Position numbers and translations under genes: made by a program. Shown here piece after piece: positions 25,568 to 34,659 of a stretch of 64,000 nt of DNA. Numbering within the stretch: position 1 is the first letter of the stretch; every line of letters begins with the position of its first letter. The stretch is from Streptomyces bottropensis ATCC 25435 (GTDB lineage Bacteria > Actinomycetota > Actinomycetes > Streptomycetales > Streptomycetaceae), in assembly GCF_000383595.1 (NCBI RefSeq), contig NZ_KB911581.1, positions 6,283,519-6,347,518 of the forward strand. The letters are read 5' to 3'. The notes below the pieces were generated by a model. The model was not told where the DNA came from. It searched no databases and was given only the letters and a program-made list of their open reading frames with translations.

Positions 25568-27208
25568 TCAGCCCTCCGTCACCTTGCCCGCCTCCACGGT
25601 GAGGCGGCGAGTCACGTGGACCGCGTCCAGCATGCGGCGGTCGTGGGTGACCAGGAGGAGCGTGCCCTCGTAGGAGTCGAGGGCGGACTCCAGTTGTTCG
25701 ATGGCGGGGAGGTCGAGGTGGTTGGTGGGCTCGTCGAGGATCAGGAGGTTGACGCCTCGGCCCTGGAGGAGCGCGAGGGCCGCGCGGGTGCGCTCGCCCG
25801 GGGAGAGGGTGACCGCCGGGCGTAGGACGTGGGCCGCCTTGAGGCCGAACTTGGCGAGGAGGGTGCGTACTTCGGCGGGTTCCGTGTCGGGGACGGCCGC
25901 GGCGAAGGCGTCGAGCAGGGACTCGGGGCCGTGGAAGAGCCCCCGCGCCTGGTCGACCTCGCCGACCAGGACGCCCGAGCCGAGGACGGCGTGTCCCGAG
26001 TCCAGCGGGACGCGGCCGAGCAGCGCGCCCAGCAGCGTCGACTTGCCGGCGCCGTTCGCGCCCGTGATGGCGATGCGGTCGGCCCAGTCGATCTGCAGCG
26101 ACACCGGTCCGAAGGCGAAGTCGCCGCGCCGCACCTCGGCGTCGCGCAGGGTGGCGACGACGGCACCGGAACGCGGGGCCGGCGCGATCTCCATGCGCAG
26201 CTCCCACTCCTTGCGCGGCTCCTCGACGACGTCCAGCCGTTCGATCATGCGCTGGGTCTGCCGGGTCTTGGCGGCCTGCTTCTCGCTCGCCTCGCTGCGG
26301 AACTTGCGGCCGATCTTGTCGTTGTCGTTGTTCGCCTTGCGCCGCGCGTTCTTGACGCCCTTGTCCATCCAGGAGCGCTGCATCTGGGCGCGGTCCTGGA
26401 GGGCGGCCTTCTTGTCGGCGTACTCCTCGAAGCCGTCGCGGGCGTGCCGACGGGCCGTCTCCCGCTCCTCCAGATAGGCCTCGTAGCCGCCGCCGTAGAG
26501 GTTGATCTGGTTCTGGGCGAGGTCGAGTTCGAGGACCTTGGTGACCGTGCGGGTGAGGAACTCGCGGTCGTGGCTGACGACCACCGTGCCCGCGCGCAGG
26601 CCGGAGACGAAGCGTTCGAGCCGTTCCAGACCGTCGAGGTCCAGGTCGTTGGTGGGCTCGTCGAGGAGGAAGACGTCGTAGCGGGAGAGGAGGAGCGAGG
26701 CGAGTCCGGCGCGGGCGGCCTGGCCGCCGGAGAGGCCGGTCATCGGCTGGTCCAGGTCGACGCCGAGGCCGAGGGAGGCGGTGACCTCCTCCGCACGCTC
26801 GTCCAGATCGGCGCCGCCCAGGTCGAGCCAGCGCTCCAGGCTCACCGAGTACGCGTCGTCGGCGCCGGGCGCGCCGTCCACCAGGGCCTGAGTGGCCTCG
26901 TCCATCACGCGCTGGGCCTCGGCCACGCCCGTGCGCCGGGCGAGGAACTGCCGGACACTCTCGCCCTCCCGGCGCTCCGGCTCCTGCGGCAGGTGGCCGA
27001 CGGTCGCCGTGGGCGGGGACAGCCGCAGCTCGCCCTCCTCCGGCGGGAGCAGACCGGCGAGCAGCCTGAGCAGCGTGGACTTGCCCGCGCCATTGGCGCC
27101 GACCAGCCCGATCACATCGCCGGGGGCGACGACGAGGTCGAGCCCGGAGAAGAGGGAGCGGTCGCCGTGGCCGGCGGCGAGGTTCTTGACGACGAGGGTG
27201 GCGGTCAC
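25568..27208 (-). CDS. ABC-F ATPase
   Basis: A 546-residue soluble protein with two ATPase domains and no membrane segments. Both Walker A motifs read GANGAGKST; signatures are LSGGQAARAGL and LSPGERTRAAL; Walker B sites are VFLLDEPTNDLD and LLILDEPTNHLD. A basic linker between the domains (about residues 230-310) is the P-site tRNA interaction motif region of ABC-F factors. It may protect ribosomes or aid translation. It appears leaderless: TAGGAT lies 8 nt before the GTG. It converges with tex across the repeat. Confidence 0.9.
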   Translation of the reverse strand: MTATLVVKNLAAGHGDRSLFSGLDLVVAPGDVIGLVGANGAGKSTLLRLLAGLLPPEEGELRLSPPTATVGHLPQEPERREGESVRQFLARRTGVAEAQRVMDEATQALVDGAPGADDAYSVSLERWLDLGGADLDERAEEVTASLGLGVDLDQPMTGLSGGQAARAGLASLLLSRYDVFLLDEPTNDLDLDGLERLERFVSGLRAGTVVVSHDREFLTRTVTKVLELDLAQNQINLYGGGYEAYLEERETARRHARDGFEEYADKKAALQDRAQMQRSWMDKGVKNARRKANNDNDKIGRKFRSEASEKQAAKTRQTQRMIERLDVVEEPRKEWELRMEIAPAPRSGAVVATLRDAEVRRGDFAFGPVSLQIDWADRIAITGANGAGKSTLLGALLGRVPLDSGHAVLGSGVLVGEVDQARGLFHGPESLLDAFAAAVPDTEPAEVRTLLAKFGLKAAHVLRPAVTLSPGERTRAALALLQGRGVNLLILDEPTNHLDLPAIEQLESALDSYEGTLLLVTHDRRMLDAVHVTRRLTVEAGKVTEG

Positions 27209-27216
27209 AGGGGGCG

Positions 27217-27222
27217 ATCCTA
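27217..27222 (-). promoter_or_regulatory. -10 element of a probable leaderless ABC-F transcript
   Basis: TAGGAT on the minus strand ends 8 nt before the GTG at 27208, the spacing expected when transcription starts at or near the start codon. No ribosome site is visible. Confidence 0.5.
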
Positions 27223-27283
27223 ACGACAGGAGGACGGGACCTCCCAGCCGCGTCGGGTGCCGGGTCCCGCCCGCCCTGCGAAC

Positions 27284-28312
27284 TCACGCCGCCATCGGCT
27301 CCACCAGGACCGTTCCCGAGGTGCGGGCCACGATGAACGACTCTCCCCTCACCGCCTTGGGGTCCAGGCCGATGCGGTGCCGGCCGGCCGGGAGGATGCC
27401 GTCGAAGAAGCGGTAGGTGTGGGGGCGGTAGAGCCGGTCGAGGCGGTAGGCGGTCAGCTCCACGCGGCAGGTGGAGGTGATCTCGATGCCGGCCTGTCCC
27501 CCGGCGGCGACGAGACGGATCAGGCGGCGCTGCCGTGCCGGGCTGCGGTCGAGGGCGTGTTCGATCTGGGCGACGAGCAGCGGGATGATCGGGGCGAGCC
27601 CGTCGACGTAGGCGACCTTGACCCCCGCGCGGTCGAAGGCCAGGCGCACGGCGGCGCGGTCCGCCTCGCCGACGGCCCGGCCGAAGACCACGGCACCGTA
27701 GGTCCGCAGTTCGTCCTCGGGCACACCGGTGGCGTCGTGCGCTATGTCGGTGCCGATGCCGATGGCACGCAGGGCGGCGGCGAGTCTGGCGAGGACGGCG
27801 ACCCGGGCACCGATGAGGAGGACCCGGCGGCGGACCGACGGCTCGGCGGCGGACTCCGACAGCAGGGACTGCAGCGCGCCGCGGTACTCGGGGCCGCGGA
27901 AGCGGAACGGACCGATGCCCGTGTAGCCGTTCAGCTTGAGGTCGGCCTCCTCCGCCGTCTGCCAGGCGAAGTCCCGCCACACGAAGTCCTCGCCGGCCCG
28001 CTCGATGACCGCGGTCACGGCTCCGCAGGCGAGGTCGGCGCATTCGGGGCAGCCGTAGATGATGTAACGGCCCTGCGTCAGGGGGGCTTCGGCTTCCAGG
28101 AGCAGGCTGCGCACCTGGGCGGTGAAGATCGAGGGCGGGACGTCGGAGGCTAGTGGGGAGACGGCATCGAGGTCGGAGAGCTGGTACAGCAGCGGGCGTC
28201 CGTCGACGATGAAGTCCACGAAGTCCCGGTGCACCTGGTAGTCACCGTTGGCGAGGACGCCACCGGCTCGCATCGCCGGTGCCAGGCCGAAGGTCGCGTA
28301 CTCGGCAGACAT
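27284..28312 (-). CDS. Unassigned two-domain protein
   Basis: A 342-residue cytosolic protein I cannot assign to a studied family. The first 160 residues include GCPECADLACG, a cysteine cluster that might bind metal, and many acidic and aromatic residues. From about residue 165 a Rossmann-like segment begins (RRRVLLIGARVAVLARLAAAL) and continues with alternating strands and helices. Relatives may be labelled oxidoreductase without evidence. It is divergent from a flavoprotein gene with a 66-bp gap, so shared regulation is possible. Confidence 0.7.
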   Translation of the reverse strand: MSAEYATFGLAPAMRAGGVLANGDYQVHRDFVDFIVDGRPLLYQLSDLDAVSPLASDVPPSIFTAQVRSLLLEAEAPLTQGRYIIYGCPECADLACGAVTAVIERAGEDFVWRDFAWQTAEEADLKLNGYTGIGPFRFRGPEYRGALQSLLSESAAEPSVRRRVLLIGARVAVLARLAAALRAIGIGTDIAHDATGVPEDELRTYGAVVFGRAVGEADRAAVRLAFDRAGVKVAYVDGLAPIIPLLVAQIEHALDRSPARQRRLIRLVAAGGQAGIEITSTCRVELTAYRLDRLYRPHTYRFFDGILPAGRHRIGLDPKAVRGESFIVARTSGTVLVEPMAA

Positions 28313-28366
28313 GGTGTGAGTATCCCCACAAAGGCAGACTTCTGCGCACGGTCCGCCACATTCCGT

Positions 28367-28372
28367 TAGCGT
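28367..28372 (+). promoter_or_regulatory. -10 element of a probable leaderless gene
   Basis: TAGCGT lies exactly six bases before the GTG at 28379, matching TAnnnT of actinobacterial leaderless promoters. There is no ribosome site before the GTG. Confidence 0.5.
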
Positions 28373-28378
28373 CCCTGC

Positions 28379-29329
28379 GTGACCAAGGAATCGAACAGCG
28401 ATGTGATCGTGGTCGGTGGCGGAGTCGTCGGTCTCACGACGGCCGTCGTGCTGGCGGAGGGCGGCAGGCGGGTCCGGATCCGGACACGGGAGCCCGCGGA
28501 GCTGACGACGTCCGCCGTCGCGGGCGGACTGTGGTGGCCCTATCGGATCGAGCCGGAGGAGCTCGTCGGCGCGTGGGCGCTCGTCACCCTGTCCGTGTAC
28601 GAGGAGCTGACGGCCCGGTCCGGCGAGACGGGCGTACGCATGGTCGAGGGCGTACACGGCGGGACCGAACTGGACGGACTGGGTGCGTGGGCCTCCCGGG
28701 TGCCCGGGCTGCGGGTGGCGACGGCCGGTGAGTACGCGGGCGTCGGCCTGTGGGCGCGGCTGCCGTTGATCGACATGCCGGTCCATCTGCGGTGGCTGCG
28801 CGAGCGGTTCGCCGCGGCGGGCGGGGTGGTGGAGGAGCGTACGGTCACGGATCTCGCGGCGGTCGACGCGCCGGTCGTCGTCAACTGCACGGGGCTGGGG
28901 GCGCGGAAGCTGGTGCCGGATCCCTCCGTACGGCCGGTGCGGGGTCAGTTGGTCGTCGTGGAGAACCCCGGGGTCACCACCTGGCTCACCTCGGTGGATC
29001 ACGGCGGGTCCGAGAGCACGTACTTCATTCCTCAGCCGGGCGGTCTGATCCTGGGCGGCACGGCGGAGGAGGACGCCTGGTCCCTGACGCCGGATCCGGT
29101 GATCGCGCGGGAGATCGTGCGGCGGTGTGCGGCGATCCGGCCCGAGATCGAGGGGGCCCGGGTCATCGAGCACCGGGTGGGGCTGCGGCCCGCGCGGCCC
29201 GCCGTGCGGTTGGAGCGCGAGGTCCTGCCGGGCGGGCGGGTGTTGGTGCACAACTACGGTCACGGTGGGGCAGGGGTCACGGTGGCGTGGGGCTGCGCGC
29301 GGGAGGCGGCACGACTCGCCTCCGGGTGA
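28379..29329 (+). CDS. D-amino-acid oxidase-like FAD oxidoreductase
   Basis: A 316-residue DAO-fold flavoprotein. N-terminal FAD motif VIVVGGGVVGLTTAVVLAEGG; VRGQLVVVENPG; HRVGLRPARPAVRLE, where the arginine is expected to hold the substrate carboxylate; and HNYGHGGAGVTVAWG at the C-terminus. These match D-amino-acid oxidases, which oxidise D-amino acids to imino acids with release of H2O2. Length is close to the family norm. The start is GTG with an apparent leaderless promoter. Confidence 0.87.
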   Translation: MTKESNSDVIVVGGGVVGLTTAVVLAEGGRRVRIRTREPAELTTSAVAGGLWWPYRIEPEELVGAWALVTLSVYEELTARSGETGVRMVEGVHGGTELDGLGAWASRVPGLRVATAGEYAGVGLWARLPLIDMPVHLRWLRERFAAAGGVVEERTVTDLAAVDAPVVVNCTGLGARKLVPDPSVRPVRGQLVVVENPGVTTWLTSVDHGGSESTYFIPQPGGLILGGTAEEDAWSLTPDPVIAREIVRRCAAIRPEIEGARVIEHRVGLRPARPAVRLEREVLPGGRVLVHNYGHGGAGVTVAWGCAREAARLASG

Positions 29330-29365
29330 CCGGCGCAGGCGCGGGGGCGAGTGCGAGTGCCTAGG

Positions 29366-29445
29366 CCAGTGCGCGTGCGAGCCAGTGCGCGTGCGAGCCA
29401 GTGCGCGTGCGAGCCAGTGCGCGTGCGAGCCAGTGCGCGTGCGAG
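29366..29445. repeat. Five perfect 16-bp tandem repeats
   Basis: The unit CCAGTGCGCGTGCGAG is repeated five times without a mismatch, in the gap between two convergent genes. There are no spacers, so it is not a CRISPR array. Its periodicity is not a multiple of three. Confidence 0.95.
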
Positions 29446-29454
29446 GCGTGACGA

Positions 29455-29482
29455 GGGCGGCCGCGAAATGTCGCGGCCGCCC
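29455..29482. terminator. Bidirectional hairpin between convergent genes
   Basis: A 12-bp perfect stem (GGGCGGCCGCGA and its complement) with loop AATG. It lies after the tandem repeats, 28 nt from the BCCT gene's end, and could serve both converging transcripts. Confidence 0.75.
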
Positions 29483-29510
29483 GCCCACTCCCCCCGCGCC
29501 CCTGCCCCTC

Positions 29511-31235
29511 TCACTCCGCGCGGTGGCCGATCGGGTCGCCCTCGATCTCCGTGCCCTGGCCGGGGCCGACCCTGATCTCGAAGTCGCCGTCGTAGCGCTT
29601 GTGGCCCTCGATGACGGCGAGTTCGACCGCCTCGGAGGCCATCTCCTCGCGCACCATCACCGAGTCACGGCGCAGGTCGCGCATGAGCGCGACGCACATG
29701 CCGATCATGACGACGACGAACGGCGCGGCGGCCAGGATCGTCAGGTTCTGCAGGCCCGTGAGGGCGTCACCCTGCCCGCTGCCGACCAGGAGCATGATCG
29801 CGGCTACGGCCCCGGTGACGACGCCCCAGAAGACGACGACGAAGCGGCCGGGTTCGAGCGCGCCGCGCTGGGAGAGCGTGCCCATGACGATGGAGGCGGC
29901 GTCGGCGCCGGAGACGAAGAAGATGCCGACGAGGATCATCACGAGCAGGCTGGAGACCGTGGCGACGGGGAACTCGTGGAGGACGGCGAAGAGCTGGCCC
30001 TCCGGGGTGGCCTCCTCACCGAGCCGGCCCTGCTCCTGCAGCTTCATCGCCGTACCGCCGAAGACGGCGAACCAGACGAGGCTGACCGAGCTGGGGACGA
30101 GGATGACGCCGCCGATGAACTGGCGGATGGTGCGGCCGCGGCTGATGCGGGCGATGAACATGCCGACGAAGGGCGTCCAGGAGATCCACCACGCCCAGTA
30201 GAAGACGGTCCAGCTGCCGAGCCAGTCGGCGACGCCCTTGCCGCCGGACGCCTCGGTGCGGCCCGCGAGCTGGGGCAGGTCGCCGAGGTAGGAGAAGGCC
30301 GAGGTGGGCAGCAGGTCGAGGATGAGGATGGTGGGGCCGGCGACGAAGACGAAGACGGCCAGCAGCAGGGCCAGCACCATGTTGATGTTGGACAGCCACT
30401 GGATGCCCTTCTCGACTCCGGACACGGCGGAGGCGACGAAGGCGAGGGTCAGGACCGCGATGATGCCGACGAGCAGGCCGGTGCTCACCTTGCCCATCCA
30501 GCCCAGCTCCGTGACACCGGAGCCGATCTGGAGGGCGCCGAGGCCGAGGGAGGCCGCCGAGCCGAAGATCGTGGCGACGATCGCGAGGATGTCGATGACC
30601 CGGCCGGTGGTGCCGTTGGCGTGCTTCTCGCCGATCAGCGGGGTGAAGACGGCGCTGATGGTCTGGCGGCGCCGCTTGCGGAAGGTGCTGTAGGCGATGG
30701 CGAGGCCGACCACCGCGTAGATCGCCCAGGGGTGCAGCGTCCAGTGGAAGAGGGTGGTCGCCATCGCCGTTTCCATGCGCTCGCCGGAACCCTCGGGGTT
30801 CGTGCCCGGCGGGGGCGCGGTGTAGTGGGCGAGGGGTTCGCTCACGCCGTAGAACATCAGGCCGATGCCCATGCCGGCGCTGAACATCATGGCGACCCAG
30901 GAGACCGTGCGGAACTCGGGCTTCTCGCCCTCGACCCCCAGGTGGATGCGGCCGTAGCGGCTGACCGCGAGCCACAGGGCGAAGATGACGAAGCAGGAGG
31001 CGGCCAGCATGAACGCCCAGCCACCGTTGTGGATCAGGCCGCTCAGCATCTTGCCGGAGGCGGTTTCGAGCGAGTCGGTCCAGATGGCACCCCAGAGGAC
31101 GAAGGCCAGGGTGAGTGCCGCCGTCACGCCGAACACGACACGGTCCGTCCGGGGCCGCCCGCCGCCGGAGAGGCCCGCTTCCGAGCCGGGAAGCGCGCCT
31201 CCCCCGTGGTGGGGGGTCTGTTGGTCGTGCGTCAC
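29511..31235 (-). CDS. BCCT family betaine/choline transporter
   Basis: A 574-residue secondary transporter with twelve hydrophobic segments. Hallmarks: SAGMGIGLMFYGVSEP in the third segment (GMGIG, a cation and substrate site) and FYWAWWISWTPFVGMFIARISRGRTIRQF, the aromatic substrate box and following loop. BCCT carriers import glycine betaine, choline or carnitine, often under osmotic stress. The charged C-terminal tail of about 60 residues may be regulatory. It is preceded by an 80-nt gap downstream of a peptidase pair on the same strand. Confidence 0.93.
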   Translation of the reverse strand: MTHDQQTPHHGGGALPGSEAGLSGGGRPRTDRVVFGVTAALTLAFVLWGAIWTDSLETASGKMLSGLIHNGGWAFMLAASCFVIFALWLAVSRYGRIHLGVEGEKPEFRTVSWVAMMFSAGMGIGLMFYGVSEPLAHYTAPPPGTNPEGSGERMETAMATTLFHWTLHPWAIYAVVGLAIAYSTFRKRRRQTISAVFTPLIGEKHANGTTGRVIDILAIVATIFGSAASLGLGALQIGSGVTELGWMGKVSTGLLVGIIAVLTLAFVASAVSGVEKGIQWLSNINMVLALLLAVFVFVAGPTILILDLLPTSAFSYLGDLPQLAGRTEASGGKGVADWLGSWTVFYWAWWISWTPFVGMFIARISRGRTIRQFIGGVILVPSSVSLVWFAVFGGTAMKLQEQGRLGEEATPEGQLFAVLHEFPVATVSSLLVMILVGIFFVSGADAASIVMGTLSQRGALEPGRFVVVFWGVVTGAVAAIMLLVGSGQGDALTGLQNLTILAAAPFVVVMIGMCVALMRDLRRDSVMVREEMASEAVELAVIEGHKRYDGDFEIRVGPGQGTEIEGDPIGHRAE

Positions 31236-31318
31236 AGGTGGAACCTTTCAAGAGTGGCTGGAACTGACCCTCTCCTGCCCAGGAACGCCTATCACATGTG
31301 ACCTCGACACTTTCTTGT

Positions 31319-32590
31319 TCAACAGGTGGTGTCGGGCACTCCCTCCGCCAGGTGGTACGGCGCCCGCTCGTCGAGCAGCAGCGGCACGAGCGCCCGCAGC
31401 CGCTGGCGCAGCGGTACGAGTACGCCGTCGCCGTCACCCTCGGGCCGTACGCGGACGCCGTGCAGGGCCAGCTCGTCCGCGAACTCTTCGTACTGCTGTT
31501 CGGTGAGCCGGTAGCCGCAGGGCGGGTCCGGGATCACCTCGGCGGGTTCGGCCGGGTCGTTGTCGGCACCGCCGACGTAGACCGGGCCGGTGTCGCGCAG
31601 GCCGGCGAGACGGGCCGCGCCGGTCACCCGGTCGACCCGTCGGCCGCGTTCACCGGCGAAGGCGAACAGCCCCTTCAGCGCCGCGAGCTGCGAGTTCACC
31701 CGGCGAAGGTGGTTGGCCGGTCCCTCGGTGCCGCCGGCCGCCGGTTCCACGCGGCTCTCGATCAGCAGTCCGACCGAGTGCTTGATTCCGGACATGTTCC
31801 GCAGGATGCGTTCCTGGCCGTCACCGGCGACCTGGCGGATCGGGTCGCCGGTGACCGGGTCGGTCCAGATGCCGTAGGTGCCGGTCGTGTGACCGGCGGC
31901 CCACGCGGCCGGGCGCACGTGGTCCAGGGAGAGGGTGCGGGCCTCGGCGTGGACGGCCGCGTCGGTGTTGAGGTTGCGGGGCCAGAGGTCGAAGAGGTCC
32001 TTGTCGTAGTACTGGGGTGTGGCACCGTATTCGTGCAGGTCGTAGACGACGTCAGGTTGGTGGTCGCGCTGGACGGCGGCGAGCGCCCGTGCCTCGCCCG
32101 TGTGCAGGGCGAGGTGGTCGCGGTTGATGTCGATGCCGTCGGCGTTGCCTCGGGTGTCGGCGGCCCGGCCGTCGGGGTTGGCCGTGGGGACGACGAGAAC
32201 GGTGGTGGACCGCAGCAGCCGCCGGGTCCGCTCGTCCCCGGAACGAGCGAGGTCGCGGATCGTGGTGAGGCAGGCCTCGCGGCCGGAGGGCTCGTCGCCG
32301 TGCTGGCTGCAGATGAGCAGGACCGTGCGCGAGGCGGACCGGGCGCCGACGCGGACGAGCTGGAGCGGGCGGCCCTGCCCGGTCGTGCCGATCCGGGCGA
32401 CCGACACACGGTCGCTCGCCCGGTCGACGGCGGCCAGGAACTCCTGCTCCTCGGGCTGAGTGGTCCAGCGGGCGCCGCCCGACCGCTCGAACCCGGTGCG
32501 CGGCGGGGCGGTGTCCGTGGCGTACGCGGGCGTCGACAGCAGGGGGGCGGCGAGGGCGGTGGCGATCAGCGCCGCGATCCGGGCCCTCAC
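31319..32590 (-). CDS. Secreted M14 zinc carboxypeptidase
   Basis: A 423-residue protein with a signal peptide (about 1-25, ending STPAYA). The first zinc ligand pair is in ICSQHGDEPSG (HxxE); NRDH and the third ligand in YDLHEYG follow; the catalytic glutamate is expected in LLIESRVE. It hydrolyses C-terminal residues from peptides or peptidoglycan fragments outside the cell. The GTG start overlaps the stop of the upstream S15 peptidase gene (GTGA), so the two secreted peptidases form one operon. Confidence 0.88.
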   Translation of the reverse strand: MRARIAALIATALAAPLLSTPAYATDTAPPRTGFERSGGARWTTQPEEQEFLAAVDRASDRVSVARIGTTGQGRPLQLVRVGARSASRTVLLICSQHGDEPSGREACLTTIRDLARSGDERTRRLLRSTTVLVVPTANPDGRAADTRGNADGIDINRDHLALHTGEARALAAVQRDHQPDVVYDLHEYGATPQYYDKDLFDLWPRNLNTDAAVHAEARTLSLDHVRPAAWAAGHTTGTYGIWTDPVTGDPIRQVAGDGQERILRNMSGIKHSVGLLIESRVEPAAGGTEGPANHLRRVNSQLAALKGLFAFAGERGRRVDRVTGAARLAGLRDTGPVYVGGADNDPAEPAEVIPDPPCGYRLTEQQYEEFADELALHGVRVRPEGDGDGVLVPLRQRLRALVPLLLDERAPYHLAEGVPDTTC

Positions 32591-34551
32591 GCCGTGCCGC
32601 CGGGCACGCGGGCGGCCCGGCCCGGGTCGCGCACGCCGTCGAGCACGGTGGCCCCCGGGGTGGCCGTGGCGCCGGTGGTCGCCCTCTCGAAGGCGGCGGC
32701 ACCGCCGACCAGCGGAACCTTCGCGGAGGTCCTCCGGAGGTCGATGGTCAGGGTGGGCGTGGCGGCCGGCGGGTCGATCAGGTCCTTGTCGGTGCCCGCG
32801 ACGATCAGCGCGAGACGGTGGCCGGCCGGAACGACGTGGTCGCTCGCGTGCAGGTCGAGCGTGATCGTGTACGGGGTGCCGGGCGTGAGCGGGGCTCCGG
32901 TGCCCGAGGAGTGGTTGCCGAGGTCGGCCCAGCCGCGGCTGAAGATCGTGTAATCCACGTCGGCCGTCTTCGCCCGGGTCTCCCGGAAGCAGGAGCTGTC
33001 GCCGGTCGTGCTCGGGCCCCAGCAGGTGCGCTCGGTGAGGGTGGTGATGCCCTCGCCCGCCGCCGCGTAGTCACGGACGGTGTCCGGGCCGAGGTCGACC
33101 AGGACCGCCGAGAGGTGGGCGGCGGAGGTGGTGGACGTGGCGGTGACGGTGACCTTGGAGGAGCCGGACAGCCGCAGGTCCCTGGTGAGGGGCGCGGTGA
33201 CGAAGCCCGCCTTGTCGGGGGTGGACCTGTCGACGTACGCGGCCCAGTCGGTCTCGTCCAGCGCCGGGTCGTCGGTGAAGGACTCGGTGCCGGACCGCTT
33301 GCGCAGGCCGAGGGTGCCGACGCCCGGTGCGCTGCCCTTCGCCGGGCGGAGGGTCGCGGTCCTGGTCGCGCGCGGCGGCCAGAGCGTGGACGTCTCCCAC
33401 TGGTCCGGGTGGCGTTCGATGTCGGCCATGGGCTCGTCGTCGATGCCGTTGTCGTAGCCGAGGAGTTCGTGGTCGAACCAGCGGTGCAGGGTGTCGGCCC
33501 ACTCCGCGCGGCGGAAGTCGAACGGGTCGACGTGGCCGGTCTGGGAGAGCCAGATCCTGCGCTCGACGCCGTGCGCGGCGAGGGCGTCCCACCACTGGCC
33601 GAAGTGCTTGGGGCGGACGTTCAGGTCCTGCTGGCCGTGGATGACGAAGACGCTGGCGTCGATCTTCCGGACGTTCCTGACGTAGTCGCGCTCTGCCCAG
33701 AAGGGGGTCCGGTCGCCGGTGCGCGGGGCCCCGTCGACCAGTTTCCGCTGGACGTGACCGCACTTGGCGCGGGCTCCCGGGCTCTCCACGTAGTCGGAGA
33801 GCCACTCGGGACCCGAGTCGTAGAGGGGGGCGCCCTTGGCGAAGTAGTAGTCGTACCAGGAGGAGATCGCGCCGATCGGGACGATGGTCTCCAGGCCCTC
33901 GACGCCGGTGGCGGCCACACCGTTGGCGATCGTGCCGTCGTAGCTCTTGCCGATCATGCCGGTTCTGCCGTTGGTCCAGCGGGCCTTGGCCAACGCGCCG
34001 CCCGTGCGGGTGGTGTACGCCCTGCCGCGGCCGTTGAGCCAGTCGACGACCGCCTTGGCGGACTGGATGTCGGAGCGGCCGCCGACGTCCACACAGCCGT
34101 CGGAGCGGTTGGTGCCGGCGAGGTCGACGGCGACGAACGCGTAGCCGCGGGGCACGAAGTAGTTGTCGTAGAACAGCGGTGTCTGGACGATGTTCCCCTG
34201 GGCGTCGTACGTCTTGCGCTGGCTCTCGTTGCCGCGTCCGCAGCAGGAGTAGTACGGGCTGGCGTCCATGATCACGGGAATCTTGCGGCCCCGCTGGGCG
34301 GGTTCGCTCGGACGGACGATGTCGACCGCGACGCGGTCCTTCCTCCCGTCGCGGTCGCCGTCGAGCCCGGTGTCCACCCAGACGGCCTCGCGGATGGCCT
34401 TGTCGTACGAGTAGACCGGTTCGCTCTTCCGGGGGGCCGGGGTGCCGGCGACCGCCGGGGTGAGGAACGAGGCCGTGAGGGCGGCGGCCGTGGCCGCCGT
34501 CGCGAGCGATCTCCAGGTCGTGAAGCGTGTGCGTCGCACAGGTATCGGCAT
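32587..34551 (-). CDS. Secreted Xaa-Pro dipeptidyl-peptidase (S15/CocE)
   Basis: A 654-residue alpha/beta-hydrolase. A signal peptide is visible (basic start, then a hydrophobic run to PAVA near residue 35). The nucleophile elbow is GMIGKSYDGTIA, the acid is in VIHGQQDLNVRP, and the histidine in SQTGHVDPF. A C-terminal jelly-roll domain follows from about residue 420. It removes Xaa-Pro dipeptides from the N-terminus of extracellular peptides, complementing the carboxypeptidase translated next. Confidence 0.9.
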   Translation of the reverse strand: MPIPVRRTRFTTWRSLATAATAAALTASFLTPAVAGTPAPRKSEPVYSYDKAIREAVWVDTGLDGDRDGRKDRVAVDIVRPSEPAQRGRKIPVIMDASPYYSCCGRGNESQRKTYDAQGNIVQTPLFYDNYFVPRGYAFVAVDLAGTNRSDGCVDVGGRSDIQSAKAVVDWLNGRGRAYTTRTGGALAKARWTNGRTGMIGKSYDGTIANGVAATGVEGLETIVPIGAISSWYDYYFAKGAPLYDSGPEWLSDYVESPGARAKCGHVQRKLVDGAPRTGDRTPFWAERDYVRNVRKIDASVFVIHGQQDLNVRPKHFGQWWDALAAHGVERRIWLSQTGHVDPFDFRRAEWADTLHRWFDHELLGYDNGIDDEPMADIERHPDQWETSTLWPPRATRTATLRPAKGSAPGVGTLGLRKRSGTESFTDDPALDETDWAAYVDRSTPDKAGFVTAPLTRDLRLSGSSKVTVTATSTTSAAHLSAVLVDLGPDTVRDYAAAGEGITTLTERTCWGPSTTGDSSCFRETRAKTADVDYTIFSRGWADLGNHSSGTGAPLTPGTPYTITLDLHASDHVVPAGHRLALIVAGTDKDLIDPPAATPTLTIDLRRTSAKVPLVGGAAAFERATTGATATPGATVLDGVRDPGRAARVPGGTA

Positions 34552-34611
34552 GCGCGGACGGTACTGCGGTCAACTCCCGTGCAAAAGAGGCATCATTGGG
34601 GTTCGCGGGGC

Positions 34612-34633
34612 TTCGGCCACGCCTGTGGCCGAA
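34612..34633 (-). terminator. Hairpin downstream of the F0-b-like gene
   Basis: TTCGGCCAC, loop GCCT, GTGGCCGAA: a perfect 9-bp stem 27 nt past the stop of the b-like gene and upstream of the S15 peptidase start. Confidence 0.65.
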
Positions 34634-34659
34634 AGGAGCCGCTCGCAGGGCCGTCGGCC

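Noticed and set aside
29366..29445. CRISPR array
   Set aside because: The repeats are contiguous with no spacers, and there are no cas genes in the window.
27284..29488. A 734-codon minus-strand frame
   Set aside because: Beyond 28312 it is antisense to the D-amino-acid oxidase-like gene and includes the tandem repeat. Only the C-terminal 342 residues read as protein.
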